Positions 26,132 to 35,748 of a stretch of DNA of 64,000 nucleotides are shown piece after piece. The notes under the pieces were generated by a model, which had not been told where the DNA came from, made no database searches, and was given only the letters and a program-made list of their open reading frames with translations. The stretch comes from Myxococcales bacterium (GTDB taxonomy: Bacteria; Myxococcota_C; UBA6777): the NCBI GenBank assembly GCA_020632975.1, contig JACKEL010000009.1, forward strand, positions 62,001 to 126,000. Direction: 5' to 3'. The position numbers and the translations under genes were made by a program. How positions within the stretch are numbered: the first letter of the stretch is position 1; every line of letters starts with the position of its first letter.

Positions 26132-26440
26132 TCCATCCTGATTGGGTGGGCACAGAGGCCCACATCCATCCTGTTCGGGTGGACAGCCTGCCGACATCCA
26201 TCCTGTTCGGGTGGGCACAGAGGCCCACCCCTGTTGTTCATCCTGCCTATCCATCATTGCAGGCGGTCATCCATCCATCATCGCAGGCGGTCATCCATCC
26301 ATCATCGCAGGCGGGCCTCCGTGCCCGCCCACATTCATCCTGCCTATCCCCCATCGCGGGCGGTTATCCATCCATCATCGCGGGCGGTCATCCATCCATT
26401 ATCGCGGGCGGGCCTCCGCGCCCGCCCACATCCATCCCAC
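26132..26440 (+). repeat. Hairpin-repeat array, locus 2
   Basis: Directly behind the TPR gene. Hairpins: GTGGGC-ACAGAG-GCCCAC at 26146-26163; GGGTGGGC-ACAGAG-GCCCACCC at 26209-26230; GGCGGGC-CTCCGT-GCCCGCC at 26310-26329; and GGGCGGGC-CTCCGC-GCCCGCCC at 26406-26427. Between them a CATCCATCATCGC[AG]GGCGGT unit of 24-26 bases repeats head to tail. Stem bases differ between copies, but both arms change together. Confidence 0.85.
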
Positions 26441-26664
26441 ATACCCCTCTGTTTTCCCATCTGCGTTGTGAATCTCCACCCCTTCTCAAAAAGCAGACAA
26501 CGCGGCTGATGAGAAAACAGACCATGGCATCTTTTCAAGGATGCCTATCATCTCTCTATACAGCCCGAGTATCGGGTTCTTCAAAGCACAAATCTTGCGA
26601 AAGCCTCTCTCTATCCCCTGCCACAAGGCAGACGACAGCAACCCCAGAAAGAGAGGGCTTTTGT
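26441..26664. other. Intergenic leader before yifB
   Basis: 224 bases between the repeat array and yifB. A longer open frame runs through the array into yifB, but its translation (Pro/His/Ser repeats) is a repeat artefact. No clear promoter seen. Confidence 0.4.
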
Positions 26665-28188
26665 ATGAATGTATGTATCCTATCGGGCGCAGTGATGGGC
26701 ATTGACGCCTATCGCTTGGAAGTGGAAGTGGATGTCTCGAATGGGCATCCGACCTTTGATCTTGTGGGACTTGCGGATGGAGCGGTGCGAGAGAGTCGTG
26801 TGCGGGTGCGTTCAGCGCTCAAGAATGCGGGGTTTCCGTATCCATTGCACACAAGACGCATCACGGTCAACCTAGCGCCTGCGGACATTCGCAAAGAAGG
26901 TGCAGCCTTCGATCTTCCCATTGCCTTGGGGCTTTTGGCGGCCTTTGGTATCATCCCAGCCCACGTCTTTCAAGATATCCTTTTTGTGGGGGAGTTGGCG
27001 CTCAATGGCGATCTTCGTCCCGTCCGTGGGGCATTACCGATCGCGGTGATGGCGCGCCAAGAGGGACTGCGTGCCATCGTGGTTCCCAGAGAGAATGCCC
27101 CAGAAGCCGCAGCCGTCGAAGGTTTGGAAGTCTTTGGTTGTTCCTCTTTGGGAGAACTCGTTGATTTTTTGATGGGTGAGATCGAGTTGGAGTCTTGGGA
27201 AGCGGCGCCACTACAGGGGCACGAGAGCCAGCGATGGCACGTTGATCTCCAAGACGTCAAAGGCCAAGAACACGTGAAACGCGCTTTGGAGATCGCGGCA
27301 GCGGGACTTCACAATCTCTTGATGATAGGGCCTCCAGGCTGCGGGAAGACGATGTTGGCGAGGCGGCTGAGCACGCTGCTTCCGCCTCTTTCGTTTGAAG
27401 AGTCGTTAGAGACAACGAAGATCTACAGCGTGTGTGGCTTGCTGCAAGAGCAAGGCTTGATGGCTCAAAGGCCCTTTCGTTCTCCCCACCATACGATCTC
27501 TGAAGCGGGCTTAGTGGGAGGTGGGACGGTCCCGCGGCCTGGAGAGATCTCTTTGGCGCATCGTGGGGTGCTTTTTCTCGACGAATTACCAGAGTTTCGA
27601 CGCAATGTGCTCGATGTCTTGCGCCAACCGATCGAAGAACGTGCGGTCACGATCGCTCGTGTCGCTTCCACCTTGCGTTATCCGTGTGACTTTTTGTTGG
27701 TCGCAGCGATGAATCCGTGCCCTTGTGGACATGCAGGGGGAAACTGTCGTTGTGGGCAAGTAGATGTCAATCGATATCAAGGCCGAATATCGGGTCCTTT
27801 GATGGATCGCATAGATCTCCATGTCGAAGTGCCAGCGGTCCCCTTCCAAGATCTTCGAGAGGAGCGACTTGGCGAAAGTTCGAGTGCGGTTCGAGAGCGT
27901 GTCATCCAAGCCAGAACCCTCCAAAGTGCGCGATTTGCGAACAGCCCTCTCCAAGTCAACAGTCAGATGCAATCCAAAGAACTGCGGAACCATTGTCGCC
28001 TAAACAACGATGCGATGAGGCTTTTGGAGCGCGCGACACAACAATTTGGGATGAGCGCACGTGCCTTTGATCGCATCCTCAAAGTCGCCCGAACCATCGC
28101 GGACTTGGACGCCCAAACGGATATCCAAAGCCAACACATCGCAGAAGCGATCCAATATCGAACATTGGATCGCAGACTGTCTGCCTAA
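26665..28188 (+). CDS. comM: YifB/ComM family Mg-chelatase-like AAA+ ATPase
   Basis: 507 residues, the family's normal length. N-terminal Lon-protease-like domain (VDVSNGHPTFDLVGLADGAV, NLAPADIRKEGAAFDL). AAA+ with Walker A GPPGCGKT near 222, Walker B LFLDELPEF, and the CPCG zinc-like PCPCGHAGGNCRCG loop. The Mg-chelatase C-terminal domain ends RTIADLDAQTDIQSQHIAEAIQYR. In naturally competent bacteria ComM is a helicase that aids integration of foreign DNA. Start chosen at MNVCILSG with GAGAGGG upstream. The neighbouring RecA-family gene supports a recombination role. Confidence 0.93.
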   Translation: MNVCILSGAVMGIDAYRLEVEVDVSNGHPTFDLVGLADGAVRESRVRVRSALKNAGFPYPLHTRRITVNLAPADIRKEGAAFDLPIALGLLAAFGIIPAHVFQDILFVGELALNGDLRPVRGALPIAVMARQEGLRAIVVPRENAPEAAAVEGLEVFGCSSLGELVDFLMGEIELESWEAAPLQGHESQRWHVDLQDVKGQEHVKRALEIAAAGLHNLLMIGPPGCGKTMLARRLSTLLPPLSFEESLETTKIYSVCGLLQEQGLMAQRPFRSPHHTISEAGLVGGGTVPRPGEISLAHRGVLFLDELPEFRRNVLDVLRQPIEERAVTIARVASTLRYPCDFLLVAAMNPCPCGHAGGNCRCGQVDVNRYQGRISGPLMDRIDLHVEVPAVPFQDLREERLGESSSAVRERVIQARTLQSARFANSPLQVNSQMQSKELRNHCRLNNDAMRLLERATQQFGMSARAFDRILKVARTIADLDAQTDIQSQHIAEAIQYRTLDRRLSA

Positions 28189-28244
28189 CCTGCACACTCT
28201 CTCCAAAAGAACGGATAATCAAAGACCTTAGAAGGAGGCGACCC

Positions 28245-29261
28245 ATGAAAATGGATCGATGGAATCATCTAAAGCGTTTGCTTGGCGGGCTCGAACAACA
28301 GTTTGGGCGAGGACTTTTCGAACGGCCAATGACACAAACCGCCCTTCTACCCGAGGCTTGGCCCAGCGGTTCTTGGAGCATGGATCAGATCCTTGGCGTG
28401 GGAGGCTATCCCAAAGGTCGAATGGTCGAGATCTTTGGCGCTCCAGGCACGGGAAAATCGACCTTGGCCCTTCACGCGATCCAACGTTGCCAAGAACGCG
28501 GAGGACTCGGGGTTTACATCGACGCAGAACACAGCCTCGACTTTTGCTATGCGGGTGCACTGGGCGTCAAACTCAACGAACTTTTGGTGCTCAAGCCAAC
28601 AAACGCGGAACAAGCGCTTTCTAGCTTAGAAACACTCGTAAAAAGCGGAGAGATCGGCGTGATCGTCCTCGATTCGATTGCAGCCCTCACACCCCAACGC
28701 GAACTAGAAGAAGGCTTACAAGCCACAAGTAAGTTCTACCAAGCACAACTGATCAGTCGGATGCTTCGACGATTAAGCAGCTTTCTCCACCAAACCCCAA
28801 CAAGCGTACTCTTCGTCAACCAACTCCGCTATCGACAACAAGCCCCCCATCTGCTTCAAGAAACGACACCTGGAGGTCACGCACTCAAGTTTTACACATC
28901 GATTCGCCTAGAACTTCGGCATGTAAGGCACCTATACCAAGGCGAACGCATCGTAGGACAACATATCCAAGTCCACAGCGTCAAAAACAAGCTATCACCG
29001 CCTTTTCGGGAAGCGCAAGTCATGATCCGCTATGGTGAAGGAATCGATCATTGTGCAGAGTGGTTCGCACAAGCCCGTGCAACGGGCCTCATCACGCGTT
29101 TTCAAGGAGAATATCATTGGAAAGGGAGTTCGATGGGCAAAGATGACGACACAGCCATCCGATGGCTACGTCGAGACGTGCAACGCCAAGAACAGTTGCA
29201 ACAACAACTCTCATCGCCCTCTTCTCTTTGCCCGAAGGAAGGGAAAGACAAGGCAGCATAA
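28245..29261 (+). CDS. RecA-family recombinase, divergent
   Basis: 338 residues, near RecA's usual size. Walker A is GAPGTGKST instead of the typical GPESSGKTT. The catalytic Glu lies in YIDAEHSLD, and Walker B is VIVLDSIAAL. Loop L2 is altered (FVNQLRYRQQ...LQETTPGGHALKFY) but keeps the GGxALKFY end. The C-terminal lobe (SPPFREAQVMIRYGEGIDH) is present. AAGGAGG precedes the ATG, 56 bases after yifB, so the two are probably co-transcribed. The changes suggest a second, specialised RecA rather than the housekeeping copy, but only this window is seen. No LexA box noticed. Confidence 0.85.
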   Translation: MKMDRWNHLKRLLGGLEQQFGRGLFERPMTQTALLPEAWPSGSWSMDQILGVGGYPKGRMVEIFGAPGTGKSTLALHAIQRCQERGGLGVYIDAEHSLDFCYAGALGVKLNELLVLKPTNAEQALSSLETLVKSGEIGVIVLDSIAALTPQRELEEGLQATSKFYQAQLISRMLRRLSSFLHQTPTSVLFVNQLRYRQQAPHLLQETTPGGHALKFYTSIRLELRHVRHLYQGERIVGQHIQVHSVKNKLSPPFREAQVMIRYGEGIDHCAEWFAQARATGLITRFQGEYHWKGSSMGKDDDTAIRWLRRDVQRQEQLQQQLSSPSSLCPKEGKDKAA

Positions 29262-29285
29262 AAGTGCAGCAGCCACCAAATCCCT

Positions 29286-29789
29286 CTAGAAAAGGGCCTC
29301 TTCGAGATGGGACTGATAACGCTGAAGAGTTCCATCGTGTTGTTGGACTTTGCGCTTTCGAAGCAACAAGAGCAGCGACTCACGTTTGTGCATGTACTCT
29401 GTAAGCAAACGATTCATGTGCTCGACTTGCCACACGATCTCTTCTTGGCGAAGTCCATGTCGAGAAGCATCGCAGATCGCGTCGCGACTGACCGCGTAAG
29501 AAGACTCACGAGGATCAATCAACGCAGCGTTCATCGCGGCATATCCAGCATCACGGACGCCCTTGTAAGAGGAGCGAGCGGCATCTTGTGCGGCGTAAAA
29601 TGCGTAACGAAGGGCTTGTTCAGAGCAGCGACCTTCGATAAAAAGTCGCTTATAACGGAGGGCTTCGACGCTACGAGGATCGGGGATCATCGCGAGTCGT
29701 TTGCTTCGTGAAAGTGCGCGTTCTGCACAGTCACAAGCGAAGTTGTGCAAGATGTGATCGGGTATCTTTTCCCAAGGCCATAGATACAT
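29286..29789 (-). CDS. Imm5-like putative immunity protein
   Basis: 167 residues from an ATG with GGAG 7 bases upstream. All-helical and Ala/Arg-rich. The pattern HNFACDCAERAL, then RSVEALRYKRLFIEGRCSEQAL, AFYAAQDAARS and AGYAAMNAALID resembles what I recall of Imm5-type immunity proteins, which neutralise toxins of polymorphic systems. No toxin gene is beside it. It is convergent with the RecA-family gene, with only 24 bases between stops. Recognition is from memory of the family style and is tentative. Confidence 0.5.
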   Translation of the reverse strand: MYLWPWEKIPDHILHNFACDCAERALSRSKRLAMIPDPRSVEALRYKRLFIEGRCSEQALRYAFYAAQDAARSSYKGVRDAGYAAMNAALIDPRESSYAVSRDAICDASRHGLRQEEIVWQVEHMNRLLTEYMHKRESLLLLLRKRKVQQHDGTLQRYQSHLEEALF

Positions 29790-29960
29790 CACGGACTCCA
29801 ACGAAGCTGTTGGCTCCAAAACAACAAAGCCTCAAAGGTTGCGGGCATTTGTTTTGTTTCAAAGCGGTATCTTTATGTCTGTGGTCTTGTTTGGTCCCCC
29901 ATCTGCTATCGGACGCCAAGGCATCCGAAAAGTTCCCGACCCATCACAAAGAAAGACCCA

Positions 29961-30350
29961 TTAGGAAGGTTGGCTGCTCCAGATCGTGCGGATCTGCTGG
30001 GAAAGTTTCATCGGATCAAAAGGTTTGGTGATGACATCCAACGCACCAAGTGCTTTGTACTGTTCGATCTCATGTGCTTGGGCTTTGGCGGTCATAAAGA
30101 TCACAGGCGTTTGGGCTATCGAAGGGATACCGCGAAGGGCTTGCAGTGTTGAGGGACCATCCATCCCTGGCATCATCACATCAAGCAAGATCAGATCGGG
30201 CGCAAATGACTCAGCTTCAGCGAGAGCGATAGAGCCATTGTTGCAAAGGTGAACGGTAAACTGCCCGATGGCTTCGAGCGCCAACTTTGCGATGGCTTGG
30301 ATATCGGGTTCATCTTCCACATAGAGGATTCGTTCGAGAGAGGAAGCCAT
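29961..30350 (-). CDS. Single-domain response regulator
   Basis: 129 residues, one receiver domain. Acidic pocket YVEDEPD; phospho-acceptor Asp in LILLDVMMPGMDG; Thr in VIFMTAKA; Lys in VITKPFDP. No output domain, so it relays phosphate or binds a partner (CheY/Spo0F style). Its ATG overlaps the stop of the upstream kinase (TAATG), implying coupled translation and a shared pathway. Confidence 0.93.
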   Translation of the reverse strand: MASSLERILYVEDEPDIQAIAKLALEAIGQFTVHLCNNGSIALAEAESFAPDLILLDVMMPGMDGPSTLQALRGIPSIAQTPVIFMTAKAQAHEIEQYKALGALDVITKPFDPMKLSQQIRTIWSSQPS

Positions 30351-31813
30351 TACTTGCTCCGCAGATTCTGGTTAGGCAAAGAAAAGAAAAAGGTCGTTCC
30401 AACGCCTGGCTCTGAACGAAATCCGATCTCCCCATGCAAGCGCTCTACAATCGCACGAGCGATGCTCAACCCAAGTCCTGTACCACCTTTCTGACGGGTG
30501 TTTGCGGACTCAGCTTGGGCGAACTTCTCAAAAACGCGTGACTGAAAAGCCAATGGGATACCAGGTCCTTGATCGATCACTTCGATCAAAACACGTTCTT
30601 GCAAGGGCTTCATCGAAACACGCACGACGCCTGCTTTCGGGGAAAACTTTAGTGCGTTGGAAAGCAGATTGGTCAACACCTGTATCAAACGGTCATTGTC
30701 CACAAGAACTTCAGGAGCAAAATCGTTGGGGACTTCCAAGAGGATTCGTGCCCCAAAGGTTTCGCCATAAGCGCGGTTGGCTTCGATCGCTTGTTCAACG
30801 AGTTCTCGCAAAGGATGACGCTTGAGATAGAAGTCCATCTTCCCAGACTCGATCTTTTCGATATCCAGGATATCATTGATCAAACGCAACAGACGCTGGC
30901 TATTTTTGTAAGCGATATCCAACATCGACATCGCTTGTTCGGGGAGTTGGCCCACCACGCCGCCGACCATCAACCCCAAAGAGCCCATAATCGAGGTTAA
31001 TGGCGTCCTCAACTCGTGTGAAACGATGGACACAAACTCATTTTTTAACATCTCTACGCGCTTGCGTTCTGTGATATCGCGGAAGATCCCTCGCAGCGTC
31101 TTGTTTCCATCGAAGAGACGGCAACTCATGTTTCCTTCGACTTCGAGAATCCCCCCATCTCGTCGAACAAAGCGTGTCTCAAAACGCGCGCTTTGTTCGT
31201 GGGTCAACAAAGAAGCCATGACTTCGCGGTATCCCTCCACTTCTGCGGGGTGCAACCACTCTTCTAAGCTCGCTCCCTCTAGGTCTTCGGACGCCAAGCC
31301 CAAGACTTCGCAAAAAGCGTTATTCGCATACACGATATGCCCCTGTTCATCGCTGACATGGATCATATCGCTGGCATGTTCAAAAAGATCGCGGAGTCGC
31401 GCTTCCCCTTCTTTTAAGGCGGACTCTGCGCGCTTTCGCATCAGTTGAGCTTTGATTCTCGCGAGCGCGACAGGGAAGTTCACAGGCTTGGTGATGTAAT
31501 CGTTGGCACCTTCCTGAAGTGTCTCCCCCAAACCTTCACTTTCATCTTTGGCGGTCACCATGATAATCGGTAACTCACCTTGCGAATAAGTCTTACGCAA
31601 GCGCTTCAACATCTCTACGCCATTGATCTCGGGCATCATGATATCCAACAAGATCAAATCAGGCGTGTGGAGCGCCATCCTTTCCATTGCAGTGGTGTAG
31701 CCATCCGCTTCGTCGATCAGAAATCCAACTTTGGAGAGACGACGACGCAAAAGATCGCGGTTGATCTCATTGTCATCCACCACCAAGATTCGCTCTCCTT
31801 GTGTTGTAGCCAT
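30350..31813 (-). CDS. REC-PAS-histidine kinase
   Basis: 487 residues. Receiver at 8-120 (VVDDNEINRD, LILLDIMMPEINGVE, YITKPVNFP). PAS at about 135-255. HisKA with phospho-His in VSHELRTPLTSI near 265. HATPase_c to about 485 (NLLSNALKFSPK, DQGPGIP, KGGTGLGLSIA). No membrane segment, so cytoplasmic and driven by phospho-input or a PAS ligand. Start chosen at MATTQGE with AAGG upstream. Its last base is shared with the next gene. Confidence 0.93.
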   Translation of the reverse strand: MATTQGERILVVDDNEINRDLLRRRLSKVGFLIDEADGYTTAMERMALHTPDLILLDIMMPEINGVEMLKRLRKTYSQGELPIIMVTAKDESEGLGETLQEGANDYITKPVNFPVALARIKAQLMRKRAESALKEGEARLRDLFEHASDMIHVSDEQGHIVYANNAFCEVLGLASEDLEGASLEEWLHPAEVEGYREVMASLLTHEQSARFETRFVRRDGGILEVEGNMSCRLFDGNKTLRGIFRDITERKRVEMLKNEFVSIVSHELRTPLTSIMGSLGLMVGGVVGQLPEQAMSMLDIAYKNSQRLLRLINDILDIEKIESGKMDFYLKRHPLRELVEQAIEANRAYGETFGARILLEVPNDFAPEVLVDNDRLIQVLTNLLSNALKFSPKAGVVRVSMKPLQERVLIEVIDQGPGIPLAFQSRVFEKFAQAESANTRQKGGTGLGLSIARAIVERLHGEIGFRSEPGVGTTFFFSLPNQNLRSK

Positions 31814-31875
31814 CCTGTTGACCTTCCTTGGTTCGTCAGCCCTCACACAACACGTCGAAACAACAAGCCACGAGA

Positions 31876-32247
31876 TTAACCGACTTCGGGGAGAAAACGG
31901 CGAATTTTTTCCAAAAGACGTGAAAGTTCAATGGGTTTGGTATCATAATCATCACAGCCAGCGTCGATCGCTTTCTCTCGATCGCCCGCCATCGCGTGTG
32001 CAGTAAGTGCCACCACTGGGATATGCCGCGTGTTGGGATCTGCTTTGAGGCGACGTGTCGCTTCCCAGCCATCCACGCCCGGCAGACTAAGATCCATCAA
32101 GATCAGGTCAGGCAAGCGATTTTGGGCGATCTGTAAACCTTCCAACCCATCTTGCGCGATCAAAACATCAAAACCACGACGCTGCAAACGACGTGTCAGC
32201 ATGTCGCGGTTCATCTCGTTATCTTCAACCAATAATAGTGTGTGCAT
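31876..32247 (-). CDS. Single-domain response regulator (DivK-like)
   Basis: 123 residues. Receiver with VEDNEMNRDML, acceptor Asp in LILMDLSLPGVDG, Thr in VVALTAHAM and Lys in YDTKPIEL. The GDREKAIDAGCDDY stretch is the form seen in DivK/Cph2-like receivers that take part in phosphorelays. 83 bases behind a large hybrid kinase and 62 bases ahead of another, on the same strand. Confidence 0.92.
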   Translation of the reverse strand: MHTLLLVEDNEMNRDMLTRRLQRRGFDVLIAQDGLEGLQIAQNRLPDLILMDLSLPGVDGWEATRRLKADPNTRHIPVVALTAHAMAGDREKAIDAGCDDYDTKPIELSRLLEKIRRFLPEVG

Positions 32248-32330
32248 ACTTCCAACAACTCATCGATGTGGGTGTGGGGTTCGAAAAGAGACGAGAAAAC
32301 AAAACTTCCAAAGCCCACCGACAGCCCTGA

Positions 32331-35300
32331 TCAAAGGAGACGGTGGATGCCTCCCAACCATTCACGAACACTTCGCAATAATTCTTCAGGCTCCGAAGAA
32401 TCAAAGCAGTTTGTGACGAGCCCATGCAGTTCATCTCGCAAGGGCGGATGGTAATCGGGAGGGAGAATCAAAGCAATCGGGATACCACCCCACAAGGGAT
32501 TTGTCCGCATGGCTCGAAGGAACGCCAAACTGTCCAAAGAAGAAACGGAGACATTGATCAAGATGGCCTCGGGTGTTCCTCGATTGAGCGCACTGACAGC
32601 TTCGCTTCCGTTGCGCGCGACAACAGGAAACCAACCCACACCACGCAAAGAACCGTTGAGGAGTTGTCCCAAAGATTCGTCGCTCTCGATCACCAAGATC
32701 TTTCTCTGTCCAGAGCTTTGTAAAAGTGTGTGCAGCGTTTGCAAAAGCTGCGTTCGTTCCACAGGCTTGGTCATGTACCCTGATGCTCCCCAAGCAAAAC
32801 CTTGGCTTTTGTTATCGAGCATCGAAAGGATCAACACAGGGATACGAGACAACAGACGATCTTGCTTCAGTCGCTTGAGCACGCTCCAACCGTCCAAACC
32901 GGGCAAGATCACATCCAAAGTAATCGCTTGAGGCCGCAACTCTCGGGCCATCTGAAGGGCAGTTTCACCATCGCGTGCCAAGGCCACACGAAACCCCTCT
33001 CTCGACAAGATCCGAGACATCAAGTCCAACATCGCGGGATCATCATCTACGACCAACACCAAAGCATTTTGATCCACGATAGAGTTCAGCTGCCCAGAGC
33101 TTGAAGACGGAGGAGGAAACACTTCTCGCTCGACAAGATCAGAAGACACAAAGTGCGGAGAAGCGGTATTTTTCGCAGAAGATTCCTTCTTCGACGAGAC
33201 CTTGGAAAGCGGGATGGTGGCCGAAGAACTCGGGTGAACAAAGCTCAGGGCTTCTTCATGCAGCGTTTTGATCCGTGATTCACTCAAAGAATCGATTCGT
33301 GATTCACTCAAAGAATCGTTGGCCGCCAATGAATGATGCTGGCTTGCTTCGATCGCTTGGTCTTGTGGGTCAATTTCTGTCGAGATCTCATGAACTTGTG
33401 AAGAGCGCCCCCCAGCCTTTTCTTCCAACGCTTCCATACGCGTGAGGGTGGGCGTCGCAAAAGTCGTGCTTCTCTTGGCAGGCGGCAAGCGTGGTGGAGT
33501 TGCCGTTTCTTCGAGGCTATTTTCTGTCGCAGAAAAAGAAGCCATCGGGTAGGGAGTGGGTCGTGTGACTCGAAAAGAAGGTGGAGGCACCGCACTCATA
33601 CGACTGTTGTTGTCAGAGGAAGGCCGCAACGCTGGATGCGCTCGTCGTCCTGTTTTGGCGGAGACTTCATGGAGACGTGTCGGGATCTCGTTGGTTGTCG
33701 AAGATCGCCGCAGCAACAAAGGGATCATCGACTGAGAGATATAACGTCGGCCAGATCCATCTTCTCGAACGGACTCTGTGGCTTCTTCCGTGGCTTCTTT
33801 TGTCGCTGGCTCGGGCACGACATCGGCGGGTACTTCGGGCTCTGCAACGCGTAAGCTTTGTTGTGGCTCTAAAACCTTCGAAGGCTCCACCACAACAGCA
33901 TCTTTCGGCAAAGACGAATCTTCTTGTTCTGAGGACTCCTCACTGTTTTCTTTGAGATGATGAACAATGATTTCCCCGGATTTTCCGGCCAAACCGATCA
34001 CCACACGAGGCGAATTCATATTATCCATCGAAGGAGCAGAGTCCACACGTTCGTCGGCATTGGACTCTAGATCGACAGCGAGGTTCTGCGGCAAGAACAC
34101 AGAAAAACGCGTCCCTTTGCCGGGCGTACTATCGACTTCGATATCTCCCCCCATCATCCGACAAAAGTGACGGCTGATCGCCAGTCCAAGCCCCGTGCCG
34201 CCGTACTTTCGGCTCGTTGAAGAGTCTGCTTGCGAAAAAGCCCGAAACAACAGCTTTTGGTGTTCGTATTCGATCCCGATCCCCGAGTCTTCGACAACAA
34301 ACATCACCCAACGTTGGGCACCGCGTTGTTGCTCATCCACAGAAAGCTTGATCGAGCCTTGCTGGGTAAACTTACAGGCATTGGAAAGTAGGTTGAGCAG
34401 GACTTGGCGGACTTTTGTGGGATCGCACAAAAACTCTTGTAGTTCTGCTTTGATATCCAAGGTGAGGGTGTTTTGATTCTTTTCTGCGAGGGGTCGGATC
34501 GTGGTCATGACGTCTTCGATCATGTCTCGAAGACGCACAAACTCCATAAACAACTCCATCCGTCCAGCCTCGATCTTCGAGAGATCCAAGACATCGTTGA
34601 CCAAAGCCAAAAGATGTTTGCCCGACGAGTTGATCTTCTCCAGATCCGTCAGCAACTCGTCGTAACAACCTTGCTGGAAGTCCTCTTGCATCATCTCGCT
34701 GTATCCGATGATAGCGTTGAGAGGCGTTCGCAACTCGTGGCTCATATTCGCCAAGAACTGGCTCTTTGCGTTGTTGGAGGCCTCCGCATTTTCTTTGGCG
34801 TCCCGCAACTCTTGTTCGATGCGTTTGGTTTCGCTGACGTCGGTCGCGACAGAAACGCCCCCTACCACTTGGTCGTCTTCATCAAACAGCGGCGTGTAAT
34901 ACGTCTCGAAGTAAGTCCCGTTGATCTCCAAGATGGTAAAGATCGCTTCACCATTGATCACGCGTTCGACACAGCGATGGATGGCTTCAAAGCCCAAAGA
35001 CGCGACGTGTTTGCCGATCAGATCCGCACTATTCCACCCCAAACGCTGAAGGTTTCGCCCCAACGCTAGCGTGATCACCCCGCTGGTATCGAACACAAAG
35101 AAGTGGATGGGCGCACTATCGAGGATCATCTGCATCCAAGCTTGGTTTTCTTCCAAAGCTTCTTCGGCTCTTTTGCGTTCTGTGCACTCGAGCCCTGTCC
35201 CCAAGATCAAACGTCGCCCTTTGAAGATGATCGGCGCGAGCGTCAGGTCCAACCATCCGACCTGCTGGCTTCGTTGATGAAACGCGATCTCGAAACGCCG

Positions 35301-35636
35301 CTCACCCAACTGATGACGCAAAGACACCAAAGCATCGTGAAGTTGGGTTCGATCTTCCTCTGCAATCAAATCCCAAAACTTCCCACTGATCAACTCGTCG
35401 CGCGTGTAACCTGTCAGCCGAACCAAGGCAGGATTCACATACAAAAGCTCTTGCTCATGCAACACAAACGTCGCAGCAGGCGAGATCTCCGCCATGATCT
35501 GAAACTGCTCACTGTCGAGGGAATTTGGCATAACTTGCCGACGCGCTTGCTCCTCAGCAAAAAGCAGCATCGCTTCTTCGTAAGACTCTTCGTCCTTGCA
35601 TAACTGCCGCAAGCGCCCACGCGACTCTCGATTCAC
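32331..35636 (-). CDS. PAS-PAS hybrid histidine kinase with two receivers, one degenerate
   Basis: 1101 residues, soluble. PAS at about 45-150 and 165-280; HisKA with His in MSHELRTPLNAI near 300; HATPase to about 520 (YGGTGLGLAISRHF). A long polar Ser/Glu linker (about 540-850) contains an exact 24-base duplication encoding DSLSESRI twice. Receiver 1 at 858-970 is intact (VVDDDP, ITLDVILPGLDG, YMTKPVER). Receiver 2 at 978-1095 (VIESDES...ILINVSVSSLDS) has Asn for the acceptor Asp and no Lys, so it should not be phosphorylated and may be a binding module. Confidence 0.93.
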   Translation of the reverse strand: MNRESRGRLRQLCKDEESYEEAMLLFAEEQARRQVMPNSLDSEQFQIMAEISPAATFVLHEQELLYVNPALVRLTGYTRDELISGKFWDLIAEEDRTQLHDALVSLRHQLGERRFEIAFHQRSQQVGWLDLTLAPIIFKGRRLILGTGLECTERKRAEEALEENQAWMQMILDSAPIHFFVFDTSGVITLALGRNLQRLGWNSADLIGKHVASLGFEAIHRCVERVINGEAIFTILEINGTYFETYYTPLFDEDDQVVGGVSVATDVSETKRIEQELRDAKENAEASNNAKSQFLANMSHELRTPLNAIIGYSEMMQEDFQQGCYDELLTDLEKINSSGKHLLALVNDVLDLSKIEAGRMELFMEFVRLRDMIEDVMTTIRPLAEKNQNTLTLDIKAELQEFLCDPTKVRQVLLNLLSNACKFTQQGSIKLSVDEQQRGAQRWVMFVVEDSGIGIEYEHQKLLFRAFSQADSSTSRKYGGTGLGLAISRHFCRMMGGDIEVDSTPGKGTRFSVFLPQNLAVDLESNADERVDSAPSMDNMNSPRVVIGLAGKSGEIIVHHLKENSEESSEQEDSSLPKDAVVVEPSKVLEPQQSLRVAEPEVPADVVPEPATKEATEEATESVREDGSGRRYISQSMIPLLLRRSSTTNEIPTRLHEVSAKTGRRAHPALRPSSDNNSRMSAVPPPSFRVTRPTPYPMASFSATENSLEETATPPRLPPAKRSTTFATPTLTRMEALEEKAGGRSSQVHEISTEIDPQDQAIEASQHHSLAANDSLSESRIDSLSESRIKTLHEEALSFVHPSSSATIPLSKVSSKKESSAKNTASPHFVSSDLVEREVFPPPSSSSGQLNSIVDQNALVLVVDDDPAMLDLMSRILSREGFRVALARDGETALQMARELRPQAITLDVILPGLDGWSVLKRLKQDRLLSRIPVLILSMLDNKSQGFAWGASGYMTKPVERTQLLQTLHTLLQSSGQRKILVIESDESLGQLLNGSLRGVGWFPVVARNGSEAVSALNRGTPEAILINVSVSSLDSLAFLRAMRTNPLWGGIPIALILPPDYHPPLRDELHGLVTNCFDSSEPEELLRSVREWLGGIHRLL

Positions 35637-35748
35637 CGATCAGCCTCCACACTCTCTAGGCGTCTCACTCCCAAAACAATATGCCCATGCATAAAGAGAT
35701 CTACCGAAAATCCGACGTCATGAAGCCCACAAATGCAACTCCACACAC

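Noticed and set aside
26132..26440. CRISPR-like array
   Set aside because: Units are tandem with no unique spacers of constant length, and no cas gene is nearby. It is a hairpin/tandem repeat.
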